Assembly: GCA_024281175.1 (NCBI GenBank)
Contig: JAMJTW010000008.1
Span: 94,516-158,515 of the forward strand
Direction of reading: 5' to 3'
DNA from: Candidatus Thiovulum imperiosus
GTDB taxonomy: Bacteria; Campylobacterota; Campylobacteria; Campylobacterales; Thiovulaceae
Length of the DNA: 64,000 nt
Shown here: in pieces, positions 27,012-38,812 of the stretch
Position numbering within the stretch: position 1 is the first letter of the stretch
Layout: every line of letters begins with the position of its first letter
Translations under genes and position numbers: made by a program
Notes under the pieces: model-generated
What the model was told of the DNA's origin: nothing
The model's input: only the letters and a program-made list of their open reading frames with translations
Databases searched by the model: none

Positions 27012-27542
27012 TTGAGTTTAAAAAAGAGACTTTTGGAAAAGAGCATAGAACTTTTAGAAAAGAGAGGATTTGACAGGCTCTCTTTTAGAGAAGTTGCAAA
27101 AGAGTGTGGAGTTAGCCATAATGCTCCATACTCTCATTTTAAAAATAGGAAAGAGATTTTAGAAGAGATAGCCAAAATAGGTTTTTTACAATTTAGAGAA
27201 AAGATAGACGAAATTGTAAAAGAGGAAAATGGTGTAGATAGAGTTTTAGAGATAGGTGTTTTTTATGTTAAATCGGCTATTGAACATAAAGAGCTTTGGA
27301 AACTTATGTTTGAAATGTCTGCCAACTCTTCAAATGTAGAACTTCTTCAAATTGTTGGAGAGACTTTTCAGGTATTTACTGCACAACTTGATGGAAATTT
27401 AGATTTAGCTTTGCAGTTATGGTCCACTGTTCATGGCTTTGCAACTCTATATAACAGTGGAAATTTTGATAAATATTTCAGTAAAGATAGAACTTTAGAT
27501 GAGACTATCCGAGATATTCTAATTACTAAAATAGAAGTTTAA
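27012..27542 (+). CDS. TetR-family regulator
   Basis: LEKRGFDRLSFREVAKECGVSHNAPYSHFKNRKEILEEI; TTG start. Confidence 0.88.
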   Translation: MSLKKRLLEKSIELLEKRGFDRLSFREVAKECGVSHNAPYSHFKNRKEILEEIAKIGFLQFREKIDEIVKEENGVDRVLEIGVFYVKSAIEHKELWKLMFEMSANSSNVELLQIVGETFQVFTAQLDGNLDLALQLWSTVHGFATLYNSGNFDKYFSKDRTLDETIRDILITKIEV

Positions 27543-28079
27543 GAACTCCTCTATCTTCTCAAAGTGGTTCTCCAAATTTTGAAAAGAGTGGTCCCCACCA
27601 TCTTCAAGAGTTGTAGAAGCATTCTCTAAAACTTTCAACGCCTCCCTATAATCCAGAACCTCATCACCCTTTTGAAGAAGAAGTAGAGTTTTTTCACTAT
27701 CTATCTCCATCTTTTTCAAGTCCTCTAAATACTCCTCTCTCCAATCATAACGACTATTGTCATAATAGTTTATTCCACTTGGCAAAGCCTCTTTGAGTCG
27801 CTCATAAGGTTTAACTGCTGGATTTATAACAACTCTTTTTAATTCATATCTCTTTCCTAAATGCAGAGCATAATATCCTCCAAGAGAAGCTCCAATTAGA
27901 CCAACTTCTCCAAATCGAAGTAGAGTCTCTATTATCTCTTCTAAAGATGCAATAGCAAGTTTTGGTATGTTTGGTAGAGATGGAATTACAACTCTATTCC
28001 CATATCTCTCTTTTAAAAGTCCAGCTTTCTTTGAGAAAGAGCTACTTCCAAATCCGTGAATATAAATTACTGTTTTCAA
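27519..28079 (-). CDS. YqiA-like alpha/beta hydrolase
   Basis: VIYIHGFGSSSFSKKAGLLKERYG, LIGASLGGYYALHLG. Confidence 0.85.
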   Translation of the reverse strand: MKTVIYIHGFGSSSFSKKAGLLKERYGNRVVIPSLPNIPKLAIASLEEIIETLLRFGEVGLIGASLGGYYALHLGKRYELKRVVINPAVKPYERLKEALPSGINYYDNSRYDWREEYLEDLKKMEIDSEKTLLLLQKGDEVLDYREALKVLENASTTLEDGGDHSFQNLENHFEKIEEFLNFYFSN

Positions 28080-28083
28080 ATTT

Positions 28084-30933
28084 CTACTTTATTTTATTTA
28101 TTAAATCTTGAACCTCTTTTTGACTCTTTTTTTGAGGTAAATTGAACTCTTTTAAGAGACTCAATAGTTTGTTTGGAAGATTTAAGAATCTCCTGCCAAA
28201 TTTTATTGGAGCAGAGAGTATCTCTTCATGAAGTTCAGTTGAGATACTCGGGTCACTCATATCACCAGATATTATAATTCTAGTTGCTAAAGAGCCATCT
28301 TCTCCTAAAATTACATAATTTGCAATTGGGATATTATCAACAAATTTGTCCAAATATTTCACAATTGCGATATCAACTTTTAAATCTAATTTACTTTTTG
28401 CAATATCTATATTTCCTTGAACAGAGATATCAACGCTCTCTCCTAAAATTTTTAGTTCGTGGAAAATGATTTTATCACCCCTCTTTTCAATATCTCCAAA
28501 ACCTACCTCAATTCTAAGTCCATCACTATTGAAACCTGGTCTGGAGAAAGTTAATAAAGCTGGTACAGTATTGATAAATGCAAGAACATTGTTTACTAAC
28601 TCCATATCTCTAATTTTGAGTCTTGAGAATTGAATTAGAGCTTTGAAATCTGCACCTTCTCCTTCCAGATAGAGATTGTATCTTCCACCCTCAACACCTT
28701 GAAAACCAGAGGCATTCCATATAGGATATTTGTCTAAATTCAACGCTTTAACAACATATTTCCCACCAAGAGCTTCAACTTCAATTTTACCTCTATCTTC
28801 TGGAGAGATATTTACTAAAACTCTATCTCCAAGAACTTGTACAAAACCGCTTTTTGAGACAAATTTACTTTGATGAGCAAGATGAACACTATTCTCTTTC
28901 AAAATTACATTCAGCTTTAAATCACTACTCTCTTTGGAACTAGAACTCTTTTCACTCTCTTTTACAAATTCTGAAAGTGCTGAGATATTTACATCATAAT
29001 CTTCAAAAATGAGATAGAACTCATCATTCTCTTTTGAAAAGAAGATATTCTCATTACCTTTAAATTTTAAAACCTCATCGCTAATAGTTCCAGAAATATG
29101 TAATTTCTCAACAAAATCATCACCATCTTTTAGCAGATGTTGGTCTGGAATTCGTAAATAGCTATCTACCTTTATATCATCTCCCAAATCAACTTTCACA
29201 CTACCAAAAATTTCTGGATAGTCTCGAAGTATTGGAAGATACTTTCGAAATTTAGAAACTTCTCTAAATTTAAGATATCTCTCCTCTCCAAAATCACCTG
29301 TAAAAGCTAGTTTTGGAATTTGAATTACACTATTTTTCAAATAGATTGGTAGAGTCTCTCTCTCTATATCAACTTCCGAAAAGAGAAACCTATCTAAAAA
29401 TAGATTTGCTCTACCTATCATTTCTCCAACTAAAAAGTAACCATTTATTTTAGCATTCAATCCAAACTCAGGAATTTGTACACTAACTTTATCTTCAAAT
29501 TGGAATTTTCCCTCTTTCAAATTGTATGAAGTTTTGAAGTTTGAGATGTTCGATTCAACTCCTCCAAAAATCCAATCTGTTTCTGAAAGATTTGAAATCT
29601 CTACTCTATTTAAGAAATATCCTCCAATATGAAAATCTATCTTCTCACTATCCAATTTGGTCTTCTCATCTATAAAAACCTTATCTGCAAAAAAATCTAT
29701 GTCAAGTTTTCCATCTCTAATTTGAATTTTTCCATCTCCAAAACCATGCAACATAGAACCATAATATAGTTCTGTATTTTCCAATTCAGCTACCATCTCT
29801 GGAAACTTGAATTTCACTACTCCAGAAGAGATAAAAGGTTTTTCAAACACTCTTTTTGAATCTAAAATTTTGGATTTTGCTAAAAAAGAGAAATTGAAGT
29901 CATCATAAAGTTTCATATTGAAATTGAAATCTAAATTGAGAGTTCCAACTGCTACTGGAAGCTCTTCTAAATTTGAGTAGTATGAAATTGTATTTTGTAA
30001 GTTTTTTAAATCTATCTTTCCAGTGGCAAAAGCATTTAGATACGGTTTTGAAAAGAGACTTGAAATTTGTAACTTTTTTACAGAAACTCTATTCTTCCCA
30101 TAACTGACTCCAGCTGTTTCTACATCTAAATTACCATCAGAAATTTGAAATTTCACATCTCTAACAGTTGGAGCTTCTAAATTAGCATCAAACTTATAAG
30201 AGATATTTTTTCCATTTCCAAAAACTTTTAGATTCTCCAAAGCTGTTTCAGGTTTTGAGAGAGAGAAATTTGTAAATGCTTTTGTAATTTCTAAAGTTTC
30301 AAATTTTAGGTTTGGAACTTCTACTGGCAGAGAGTAAATTTTCTCTGAAGTTAGCAGGGCTGAAGTTTTGTCCCAATTTTCAATTTTTCCAAATAGATGT
30401 GCCTCAACACCTTTTAAAGATGCGTCAAATTTTACAAAAGTGCTATTATCTTCATATCTTAAAAATAATATTCCTGATGAGGTTAGTCCAAATTCTGAAT
30501 TACCAAGATTTCTAATATTTATGTAAGCACCATCTTCAACAAGTTCTGTTTGAGAGTATAGTCTATTTTTTAAACCATTAAATGAGATATCTCCATTTCG
30601 ATAAAAAAACTCACCTTGAAGAAAATCCCCAACTTTTAAATCTTTTACATAAATTTTCTCAACAACACTTTGAAAAATCTCTATGATAGAGACTATCTCT
30701 TCAACATCTATTTTTACCTCTTCACTCTCTTCGCTACTTTCTGGAATTTCTATATGAACCCTATCACTCTCTATATATAACTTTCTATCAAGTTTAATTT
30801 TAATAGTAGAATTTATATCTGAAATATAAAATTCCAAACCCTTTGAGAGATAAGACAGTACGATTGAACTTGAAAGTGCCGTAAATAGAAGTGAATTCAA
30901 AATTCCAATATATATTTTCTGAAGAGTTGCCAA
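28084..30933 (-). CDS. AsmA/YhdP-like large periplasmic-domain protein
   Basis: N-terminal TM; C-terminal VDISVQGNIDIAKSKLDLKVDIAIVKYLDKFVDNIPIANYVILGEDGSLATRIIISGDMSDPSI. Confidence 0.8.
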   Translation of the reverse strand: MATLQKIYIGILNSLLFTALSSSIVLSYLSKGLEFYISDINSTIKIKLDRKLYIESDRVHIEIPESSEESEEVKIDVEEIVSIIEIFQSVVEKIYVKDLKVGDFLQGEFFYRNGDISFNGLKNRLYSQTELVEDGAYINIRNLGNSEFGLTSSGILFLRYEDNSTFVKFDASLKGVEAHLFGKIENWDKTSALLTSEKIYSLPVEVPNLKFETLEITKAFTNFSLSKPETALENLKVFGNGKNISYKFDANLEAPTVRDVKFQISDGNLDVETAGVSYGKNRVSVKKLQISSLFSKPYLNAFATGKIDLKNLQNTISYYSNLEELPVAVGTLNLDFNFNMKLYDDFNFSFLAKSKILDSKRVFEKPFISSGVVKFKFPEMVAELENTELYYGSMLHGFGDGKIQIRDGKLDIDFFADKVFIDEKTKLDSEKIDFHIGGYFLNRVEISNLSETDWIFGGVESNISNFKTSYNLKEGKFQFEDKVSVQIPEFGLNAKINGYFLVGEMIGRANLFLDRFLFSEVDIERETLPIYLKNSVIQIPKLAFTGDFGEERYLKFREVSKFRKYLPILRDYPEIFGSVKVDLGDDIKVDSYLRIPDQHLLKDGDDFVEKLHISGTISDEVLKFKGNENIFFSKENDEFYLIFEDYDVNISALSEFVKESEKSSSSKESSDLKLNVILKENSVHLAHQSKFVSKSGFVQVLGDRVLVNISPEDRGKIEVEALGGKYVVKALNLDKYPIWNASGFQGVEGGRYNLYLEGEGADFKALIQFSRLKIRDMELVNNVLAFINTVPALLTFSRPGFNSDGLRIEVGFGDIEKRGDKIIFHELKILGESVDISVQGNIDIAKSKLDLKVDIAIVKYLDKFVDNIPIANYVILGEDGSLATRIIISGDMSDPSISTELHEEILSAPIKFGRRFLNLPNKLLSLLKEFNLPQKKSQKEVQDLINKIK

Positions 30934-31071
30934 TTACTAATTTCCAATTTTCTACTATATATCGACAAAATATCAAATTGGTAACTCTACAATCTATTTT
31001 TTAGATTATCTCAAATCAAAAAAGGTGATATAATTCTCCATATTTTATGTGAATAGATTTAGGAGTTATTT

Positions 31072-31302
31072 ATGGCAATGTTTGAAGAAGTTGCAGAAGT
31101 TGTTGCAGAGCAGTTAAGTATTGATGTTTCTGAAATTAAATTAGAGTCTAAGTTTACTGAAGATTTAGGTGCTGATAGCCTTGATGTTGTTGAGTTGGTT
31201 ATGGCTCTTGAGGAAAAATTTGATTTAGAAATTCCTGACGAACAAGCTGAGGGAATTAAAACTGTTCAAGATGCAATAAGCTTTATTGAAGAGAATAAGT
31301 AA
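31072..31302 (+). CDS. acpP: Acyl carrier protein
   Basis: [33 protein letters not shown]. Confidence 0.97.
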   Translation: MAMFEEVAEVVAEQLSIDVSEIKLESKFTEDLGADSLDVVELVMALEEKFDLEIPDEQAEGIKTVQDAISFIEENK

Positions 31303-31308
31303 TTATTA

Positions 31309-31324
31309 GAGGGAACTTTCCCTC
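31309..31324. terminator. Hairpin between acpP and fabF
   Basis: GAGGGAA CT TTCCCTC followed by an A-run on plus. Confidence 0.4.
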
Positions 31325-31351
31325 AAAAAAAATTTAATAGGAGAGGTAAAT

Positions 31352-32587
31352 TTGAGAAGAGTTGTTGTGACAGGTATTGGTATGATAAATGCATTGGGGA
31401 ATGATAAAGAGACCTCATTTGAAAATATAGTTAATGGAAAAACAGGAATTGGAGAGATAACTCATTTTGATACAAAAGACCATTCCGTAAAAATTGCAGG
31501 GGAAGTTAAAGACTTTGACCCGAAAGAGGTTATGAACCCAAGAGATGTAAAAAAAGCTGATAGATTTATCCAACTCGGTTTTAAATCAGCAAAAGAGGCG
31601 ATGCTAGATGCAGATTTTGGAGAAGATATAGATTATACAAAATTTGGAATTAGTTCTGCCTCTGGAATTGGTGGATTAATAAATATTGAAAAAAATTCTG
31701 TTATAGCTGAAATAAAAGCCCCTCGAAAAATATCTCCTTTTTTCATTCCATCTGCTCTTGTTAATATGTTGGGTGGATTTATATCAATAGAACATGGTTT
31801 AAGAGGACCAAATCTCTCTTCTGTAACAGCTTGTGCTGCTGGAACTCACGCAATTAGTGAAGCTACAAAAACTATTATGCTTGGTGGTGCTGAGCGAATG
31901 TTAGTTGTCGCAGCAGAGGCTGCTATCTGTTCAGTAGGAATAGGTGGATTTGCTTCTATGAAAGCTCTCTCTACTAGAAATGATGAACCTGAAAAAGCAT
32001 CAAGACCTTTTGACTCAGATAGAGATGGTTTTATTATGGGTGAAGGATCAGCTTCTCTTGTTTTAGAAGATTATGAAGTTGCTAAAAGTAGAGGTGCTAA
32101 AATCTACGGTGAAATCATCGGATTTGGAGAGAGTGGAGATGCCAATCATATCACTTCTCCTGTAACAGATGGACCTTATAGAGCTATGAAATCTGCTTTT
32201 GAGATGGCTGAAAGAGTTACAGGCGACAAAGTGAAAGTTGATTATGTTAATGCTCATGGAACTTCTACTCCTGCAAATGATAAAAATGAGACTGAAGCTA
32301 TGAAATTGCTATTTGGTGGAAAAGAGAACACACCTCCTGTAAGTTCAACTAAAGGACAAACTGGACACTGTCTTGGTGCTGCTGGTGGTATTGAGGCTGT
32401 TGTTTCTCTATTAGCAATGAGAGATGGTGTAATTCCTCCAACAATAAATTATGAAAACCCTGATAAAGATTGTGATTTAGATTATGTTCCTAACAAAAAG
32501 AGAGAAGCTGAATTAGAAATAGTTATGAGTAACTCTTTTGGATTTGGTGGAACAAATGGAGTTGTTATCTTTAAAAAAGTGAAGTAA
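31352..32587 (+). CDS. fabF: 3-oxoacyl-[ACP] synthase II
   Basis: RRVVVTGIGMINALGNDKETSFENI, SVTACAAGTHAISEA, VNAHGTSTPANDKNE, TKGQTGHCLGAAGGIEAV; TTG start. Confidence 0.96.
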   Translation: MRRVVVTGIGMINALGNDKETSFENIVNGKTGIGEITHFDTKDHSVKIAGEVKDFDPKEVMNPRDVKKADRFIQLGFKSAKEAMLDADFGEDIDYTKFGISSASGIGGLINIEKNSVIAEIKAPRKISPFFIPSALVNMLGGFISIEHGLRGPNLSSVTACAAGTHAISEATKTIMLGGAERMLVVAAEAAICSVGIGGFASMKALSTRNDEPEKASRPFDSDRDGFIMGEGSASLVLEDYEVAKSRGAKIYGEIIGFGESGDANHITSPVTDGPYRAMKSAFEMAERVTGDKVKVDYVNAHGTSTPANDKNETEAMKLLFGGKENTPPVSSTKGQTGHCLGAAGGIEAVVSLLAMRDGVIPPTINYENPDKDCDLDYVPNKKREAELEIVMSNSFGFGGTNGVVIFKKVK

Positions 32588-32590
32588 TTT

Positions 32591-33643
32591 ATGGCAACTT
32601 ATTTAGATTTTGAAGAGAAATTAAAGAAAGTTCAAGACTCGATTCTTTCTGCAAAGTTAAAACATGATGAACCAGCTGTTGAGATACTTGAGAAAGAGCT
32701 AGAGACTCTTGTGAAAAGTCTCTTCTCCTCTCTCTCTCCATACCAGAAATTACAACTTGCGAGACATCCTGACCGTCCTTACGCTCTTGATTACATAAAA
32801 CTTATTTTAGACAACGCTTATGAACTTCATGGAGATAGACACTATTCTGACGATAAATCTATCTTGGCTTTTCTTGGGTACATTGGAGAACATAAATTTG
32901 TTGTAATTGGAGAGCAGAAAGGCAGAGGAACAAAAAATAAGATATATCGAAATTTTGGAATGCCTCATCCAGAGGGATATAGAAAAGCTCTTCGAGTTGC
33001 AAAACTTGCTGAAAAATTCGGTCTCCCAATACTATTTTTAGTAGATACTCCAGGAGCTTATCCAGGACTTGGTGCTGAAGAGAGAAATCAGAGTGAAGCA
33101 ATTGCAAGAAATCTTTTGGAGTTTTCTAAACTTAAAGTTCCAACTATCTCTGTTGTTATTGGAGAAGGTGGAAGTGGAGGTGCTTTAGCAATTGGAGTGG
33201 CAGATACTCTTGCAATGATGAGATATTCAGTATTTTCTGTAATTTCACCAGAAGGGTGTGCTGCTATTCTTTGGAAAGACCCATCTATGGTTGAAACAGC
33301 TACGGCTGCTCTTAAAATTACTGCTGAAGATTTAAAAGAGTTAAACCTCATCGACTCTGTAATTGAAGAACCTTTAATTGGAGCTCATAGAGAGAGAGAG
33401 CAGACAGCTGAAGTTTTAAAAGATTTTGTAATTTCAGAACTAGAGAGACTTTTAGAACTATCCACAGAAGAACTATTAGAAAAGAGATATAACAGAATTA
33501 CATCTTTTGGAGCTTTTGAAGAGGGTGAATATAAGAAACTTGCAGAAGAAACTGTAAAGGAAGAGGAAATTTTAGAAGAAGTCCAAAAAGAGGAAGTTTT
33601 AGAAGAAACTCCAAAAGAAGAGGAGACCAAAGATGATAAATGA
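32591..33643 (+). CDS. accA: Acetyl-CoA carboxylase carboxyltransferase alpha subunit
   Basis: [63 protein letters not shown]. Confidence 0.96.
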   Translation: MATYLDFEEKLKKVQDSILSAKLKHDEPAVEILEKELETLVKSLFSSLSPYQKLQLARHPDRPYALDYIKLILDNAYELHGDRHYSDDKSILAFLGYIGEHKFVVIGEQKGRGTKNKIYRNFGMPHPEGYRKALRVAKLAEKFGLPILFLVDTPGAYPGLGAEERNQSEAIARNLLEFSKLKVPTISVVIGEGGSGGALAIGVADTLAMMRYSVFSVISPEGCAAILWKDPSMVETATAALKITAEDLKELNLIDSVIEEPLIGAHREREQTAEVLKDFVISELERLLELSTEELLEKRYNRITSFGAFEEGEYKKLAEETVKEEEILEEVQKEEVLEETPKEEETKDDK

Positions 33644-34244
33644 AAATAGAGCTGAGATGTACTCTCTTCTCTCAAGACTTCTACTTCAAGAAGTAGATGA
33701 GGAGACTCTAAAATACCTAAAATCACTATCAACACTTTTAGAACTATTTCCAAATTTAGAAGAGTGGAAGCCTTGGAGTGAGGAACAAAATAGAGATTTA
33801 GCAAATAGATTTCTGAATGTAGACTTCACAGATATTTCTCTTCTTCACTTAGTTCCTTATGAGACTTTTTACACTAGAGATGACCAGATGGTTGAAACTG
33901 GAGGAGCTAACCCTGTTACAGATTTTTATCATAAATTTGGTTTTAAAGTTGAGTTTGATAAAGCTAGAGTTGTCTCTTCTGACCATATTGGAGTAGAGTT
34001 AGAGTTTATGGGTAAACTTGTCTCTTCAGAAATAGAGGCATTAAAAAATGGTGATGAGGTTGGAGAAAAATTGGCTCGAGACTCTCAAAGAGAGTTTTAT
34101 ACAAAACATATTATAAATTGGATGGCTCTCTATCTTATAAATATGAAATATGAAGCACGAACTCCTTTTTATCACGATTTAGCAGAAACAACTTTAGCAT
34201 TTATTTTAGAAGATGGAGAGTTTCTTAAAAGTAGTGGAGATTAA
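33633..34244 (+). CDS. TorD-family chaperone
   Basis: [22 protein letters not shown]...[31 protein letters not shown]. Confidence 0.8.
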   Translation: MINENRAEMYSLLSRLLLQEVDEETLKYLKSLSTLLELFPNLEEWKPWSEEQNRDLANRFLNVDFTDISLLHLVPYETFYTRDDQMVETGGANPVTDFYHKFGFKVEFDKARVVSSDHIGVELEFMGKLVSSEIEALKNGDEVGEKLARDSQREFYTKHIINWMALYLINMKYEARTPFYHDLAETTLAFILEDGEFLKSSGD

Positions 34245-34372
34245 CTTTATAATAAAACCTTAAATTCTATATCTATATAAAAAGTTACTGATTTGAGTTT
34301 TGCAAATATGTTATAGTTGCACTCTATTTGATATCACGGAATATGTGATTTATATTTTAAAGAGGAGAAAAA

Positions 34373-34966
34373 ATGGGAATAGAAAAAGACAATATAGTAT
34401 CAATTTTTTATGAAGTGAAAGATACTAGCAGTGGAGAGACAGTTGATAGTAATATGAATAGTTCTCCTTTAACTTTTATGATAGGTCGAGAGCAGGTAAT
34501 CAAAGGGTTGGAAAATGCTCTTTATGGTCTTGAAATGAATGAGAGTAAAGATGTTCTTGTAAAAGCAGAAGATGCTTATGGAGAGTATGATGAAGAAGCA
34601 GTTCAAACTCTACCAAGAGAGCAATTTGCTGGAATAGACTTAGAAGTTGGAATGACTCTTTATGGTCAAGATGACCAGATGAATACAGTAGCCGTATCTG
34701 TAAAAGAGTTCTCAGAAGAGAGTGTAACAATAGATTTCAACCATCCTCAAGCTGGAAAGGATTTAATGTTCTCAGTACATGTAACAATGGTTAGAAATGC
34801 AACTGAAGAAGAGCTTATTTCTGGAACTCCTTATGAAAATCAAGCACAAACTGGAGGCTCTTGCTCAACAGGTTCTTGTGGTTGCTCAACAGGTGTTGAA
34901 GAAGACCCGTTTGGTGGAAGTTGTGCTACTGATGGACACTCTCATGATAGTTGTGGATGTCACTAA
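34373..34966 (+). CDS. slyD: SlyD-type FKBP peptidyl-prolyl isomerase with Cys/His-rich tail
   Basis: FMIGREQVIKGLENALYGLEMNESKDVLVKAEDAYGEYDEEAVQTLPREQF; tail GGSCSTGSCGCSTGVEEDPFGGSCATDGHSHDSCGCH. Confidence 0.92.
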   Translation: MGIEKDNIVSIFYEVKDTSSGETVDSNMNSSPLTFMIGREQVIKGLENALYGLEMNESKDVLVKAEDAYGEYDEEAVQTLPREQFAGIDLEVGMTLYGQDDQMNTVAVSVKEFSEESVTIDFNHPQAGKDLMFSVHVTMVRNATEEELISGTPYENQAQTGGSCSTGSCGCSTGVEEDPFGGSCATDGHSHDSCGCH

Positions 34967-34978
34967 TCTAATTAGATT

Positions 34979-36229
34979 ATGAGAATTTTCCTTCTCTCAA
35001 CTGTTTTATATACCTCCTTACTGTTTGGAGGGGATATAAAACAGTCTCCAATTCCTGTACCAACAACTGAAATTCTTAAAAGAGATAGTAATATCTGTCA
35101 AAGCGAAGAGTGTTTAAGAGACCATCTCTTAAATGGTCAAATATTCTCATTTTTATCTTATGCTGATGGTGAATTAGATACCTTTGCATTAAAAGAGCAG
35201 AAACTTTTTCTAAGTGCTTTATTTAATGTAGATAAAGAGAGTAACTTTGATAAAAAAATAGAAGTAGCTCTGCTAATTCCTGATAAAATGATTGGAAGAT
35301 ACAGCTCCCTTGTTTCTAAAAGTGTTCTCTCATATCTTTTAACAATTAAACAACCATTTAGAATTAAAAATTTCTATATAGATAGAGAAGATAAAAAGTC
35401 TATTCTTAAAGCGTATCAAAATATCGCCAGAGAGAAATTCAAATTTGTAATAGCTCCAATGACAGAAAAGGGTGCAAAAATAGTTGGAGAGATTACTCCT
35501 CAAATATACACATACTTTCCAACTGTTCATAGCTCAAAAGTATATAAAAAAGATGAGTTTATGTTTTTTGGAGGAATAGATTATAAAAAACAGATAGATG
35601 AGTTAGTAAAGTTTTTACAAAAGAGAGGAAAAATAGCACTTTTTTATGATGGCAGTAAAAAGGGAAAAGAGCTAAATCTAATTGTTCTCCGAAAAATGGC
35701 TAATTTAAAAATGAATATCACATCTAAAAATATGGTGACAAATAAAACAGCTACTTTTTCAAATCTTTTTAAAGAAGATAACTCAACAGTAGGACAATCA
35801 TATTTTCTAAATACAACTAAGGTCAAAAGTTCCATTCTATTAGCTGAATTGACAGCATTTGAACAGAAACCCAATGTTATCTTATCTACTCAAATAAATT
35901 ATTCTCCAATACTTTTATCTATGACCCAACTCAATGATAGAAAAAATATGTTGATTGCCAACTCAATTTCTCGAAAAGACAATAGAGAAATTGTCGATAT
36001 AAACTCTCTTTTTAATAATAATATTAGATACGATTGGATTAATTACTCTTCAACTTTAGGAATAGACTACTTCTACTCTATAATAAGTGGAAATAGTAGA
36101 CAGTATAAAGAACCAATGATAGCTCATCAAATAGTTTATGAAACAAGAATTATGAAACCTCTTCTAGCTAAATTCATTGAAGTTGAAAGATTTACAGAAG
36201 ATAGCAACTCCACTATACCAATAAATTAG
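34979..36229 (+). CDS. Hypothetical secreted protein, periplasmic-binding-like
   Basis: Signal peptide MRIFLLSTVLYTSLLFGG; FVIAPMTEKGAKIVGEITPQIYTYFPTVHSSKV and LVKFLQKRGKIALFYDGSKKGKELN. Confidence 0.55.
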   Translation: MRIFLLSTVLYTSLLFGGDIKQSPIPVPTTEILKRDSNICQSEECLRDHLLNGQIFSFLSYADGELDTFALKEQKLFLSALFNVDKESNFDKKIEVALLIPDKMIGRYSSLVSKSVLSYLLTIKQPFRIKNFYIDREDKKSILKAYQNIAREKFKFVIAPMTEKGAKIVGEITPQIYTYFPTVHSSKVYKKDEFMFFGGIDYKKQIDELVKFLQKRGKIALFYDGSKKGKELNLIVLRKMANLKMNITSKNMVTNKTATFSNLFKEDNSTVGQSYFLNTTKVKSSILLAELTAFEQKPNVILSTQINYSPILLSMTQLNDRKNMLIANSISRKDNREIVDINSLFNNNIRYDWINYSSTLGIDYFYSIISGNSRQYKEPMIAHQIVYETRIMKPLLAKFIEVERFTEDSNSTIPIN

Positions 36230-36270
36230 GGAAGTTACTAAATCAAAACTTCCACTCTGAGCAAATGCAA

Positions 36271-36289
36271 AGAGTCTTTTTTAGACTCT
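36271..36289. terminator. Perfect short hairpin
   Basis: AGAGTCT TTTTT AGACTCT. Confidence 0.6.
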
Positions 36290-36410
36290 CATATATTTCT
36301 TCTATCTCAGAGTGTTTCTTAAAAATAGTTTTATAAGTAAAATAGGTATTAAAAAAAATTTTAGATAAAATACCTAACGACAAAATCGAATATAAAAGGT
36401 TGTTATTTTC

Positions 36411-38219
36411 TTGGAAGATGTTATAGCACTCAAAAGAGGTGGTGAGATAGTCGATACTCAAACTGCCAAAAGTGGAGAGAGTGGAGTTGAGCTTGTTTTT
36501 GACAACTCACCTGACTCTCTTGAGGTTATCCGACACTCTGCTGCCCATCTTATGGCACAAGCGATAAAAGAACTCTATCCAGACGCAAAGTTTTTTGTTG
36601 GTCCTGTTGTAGAAGAGGGTTTCTACTACGATTTTAAAACAGAAACCAAAATTGGAGAATCTGACTTAAAATCTATTGAAAAAAAGATGAAAGAGCTTTC
36701 TAAAAAGGGAACTGAAATAGAGAAATATTTCATTTCCAAAAGCGAAGCACTGGAAAAATTTTCAAATGACGAACTAAAAGAGGCTGTTCTCTCAAAAATT
36801 CCAGATGAAGAAGTCTCTATCTACAAGCAAGGTAATTTTGAAGACCTATGTCGAGGACCTCATCTCCCACATACTAAATATCTAAAATTTGTAAAACTTA
36901 CAAAAGTTGCTGGAGCATATTTAGGTGGTAGCGAAGATGCTGAGATGCTAATTCGAATTTATGGTGTCGCTTTTGCTACAAAAGAGGCTCTAAAAGAGCA
37001 TTTAGAGATGTTGGCGGAAGCTGAAAAGCGAGACCATAGAAAAGTTGGAAAAGAGATGGGACTCTTCTTTTTTGATGATGAGATAGGTGCAGGACTTCCA
37101 GTCTGGCTTCCAGCAGGTGGACGACTTCGTGCAAAACTTGAGAGTCTTCTTTTCAAAGCTCATCGGGAGAGAGAGTATGAACCTATTCGAGGTCCAGAAA
37201 TCTTGAAATCATCTCTTTGGCAAACAAGCGGACACTATCAAAATTATGGTGAAAACATGTATTTCACAACGATAGATGAGCAGGAGTATGGAATTAAACC
37301 GATGAATTGTGTCGGACATATAAAAGTTTTCCAACACTCACTCCGAAGCTATCGGGATTTACCACTTAAATTTTTTGAGTATGGAGTTGTTCATCGTCAC
37401 GAAAAGAGTGGAGTAATGCATGGACTTTTTAGAGTTCGGGAATTTACTCAAGATGATGCTCACATCTTCTGTCGGGAAAATCAGATAAAGTCTGAAGTTA
37501 TTGGAGTTCTTGAGTTTGTAGATAAGATAATGAAATCTTTCAATTTCGATTACTCTCTTGAAGTATCCACAAAACCTGAAAAAGCAATTGGTGCTGATGA
37601 GGTTTGGGAAAACGCTACAACTTCTCTAAAAGAGGCTTTGAAAGAGAATGGTATTCCTTTTGGAGTTGATGAGGGTGGAGGAGCATTTTATGGTCCAAAA
37701 ATAGATATCAAAATAAGAGACTCAATTGGTAGAAAGTGGCAGTGTGGAACTATTCAAGTAGATTTCAACTTACCTGAAAGATTTGGAATTTCCTATACAG
37801 ATGAAAATAGCAACAAAGTCCAACCAGTAATGATACATAGAGCTATTTTAGGCTCTTTTGAAAGATTTATCGGAATTCTTACAGAGCATTACGCTGGAGA
37901 GTTTCCTTTCTTCCTAGCACCAACACAAGTAGCTTTTGTTCCAATAAGAAAAGAGCATCTGGAGTATGTGAAAGAGTTAGGAGCAGAGTTGCGAAAACGA
38001 GAGATAGATTTTGAAATTTATGACTCCAACGAGTCTCTGAATAAGAGAATACGAACTGCTGAAAAGAGCCGAGTTCCGATGGTGGTTGTGATAGGTGATA
38101 GTGAAGTATCAGAAGAGAAAGTAGCAGTTAGAGATAGACGAGTTCGAGAAAAATTCGAATGGAGCAAAGCAGAATTTTTAGAAAAATTAGAGGAGAAAAT
38201 GAATGAGGTTCAATTTTGA
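36411..38219 (+). CDS. thrS: Threonyl-tRNA synthetase
   Basis: [77 protein letters not shown] start. Confidence 0.96.
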   Translation: MEDVIALKRGGEIVDTQTAKSGESGVELVFDNSPDSLEVIRHSAAHLMAQAIKELYPDAKFFVGPVVEEGFYYDFKTETKIGESDLKSIEKKMKELSKKGTEIEKYFISKSEALEKFSNDELKEAVLSKIPDEEVSIYKQGNFEDLCRGPHLPHTKYLKFVKLTKVAGAYLGGSEDAEMLIRIYGVAFATKEALKEHLEMLAEAEKRDHRKVGKEMGLFFFDDEIGAGLPVWLPAGGRLRAKLESLLFKAHREREYEPIRGPEILKSSLWQTSGHYQNYGENMYFTTIDEQEYGIKPMNCVGHIKVFQHSLRSYRDLPLKFFEYGVVHRHEKSGVMHGLFRVREFTQDDAHIFCRENQIKSEVIGVLEFVDKIMKSFNFDYSLEVSTKPEKAIGADEVWENATTSLKEALKENGIPFGVDEGGGAFYGPKIDIKIRDSIGRKWQCGTIQVDFNLPERFGISYTDENSNKVQPVMIHRAILGSFERFIGILTEHYAGEFPFFLAPTQVAFVPIRKEHLEYVKELGAELRKREIDFEIYDSNESLNKRIRTAEKSRVPMVVVIGDSEVSEEKVAVRDRRVREKFEWSKAEFLEKLEEKMNEVQF

Positions 38220-38770
38220 GTAGAAAAGGTGGAAGAAGTAACAATAGAAGAGAAGAGAAGAGCGATTTACCTCCAATGAATGAGGAGATACCTTTTGATG
38301 AAGTTAGATGTCTCTCTGATGATGGCACACAGCATGGAATTATTCCTAAACTATCTGCAATAAAACTTGCAAATGAGGCTGGATTAGATTTGGTTCTTAT
38401 TGTTCCAAATGCAAAACCACCTGTTGCTAAAATTATGGATTATGGTAAATTCAAATATCAAGCTGAAAAGAAGAAGAAAGAGGCGAAGAAAAATCAGAAA
38501 ACTATCACAATTAAAGAGATAAAACTTTCTGTGAAAATTGCTGAAAATGATATCGCTTTTAAAGTTAAACAGGCTTTAGACTTTCTTAAAAAAGAGTACC
38601 ATGTAAAATTTAGAGTATTTCTTAAAGGTAGAGAGATGGGAAATCCTGAAGCTGGAAAAGATGTTCTAATTAGAGTTTGGGAAATGGTCAAAGATAATGG
38701 AACAATGGAAAAAGCACCATTCTTTGAAGGCAGACATTATAATATGACAGTTCTTCCCATGAAAAAATAG
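38216..38770 (+). CDS. infC: Translation initiation factor IF-3
   Basis: [65 protein letters not shown] start overlapping the thrS stop. Confidence 0.96.
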   Translation: MSRKGGRSNNRREEKSDLPPMNEEIPFDEVRCLSDDGTQHGIIPKLSAIKLANEAGLDLVLIVPNAKPPVAKIMDYGKFKYQAEKKKKEAKKNQKTITIKEIKLSVKIAENDIAFKVKQALDFLKKEYHVKFRVFLKGREMGNPEAGKDVLIRVWEMVKDNGTMEKAPFFEGRHYNMTVLPMKK

Positions 38771-38812
38771 GTTTCGATACAATTACAAGATAAATTTTGA
38801 GAGAGAAAAGAT

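Noticed and set aside
28284-30515. Plus ORFs opposite the AsmA-like gene
   Set aside because: Shadow ORFs.
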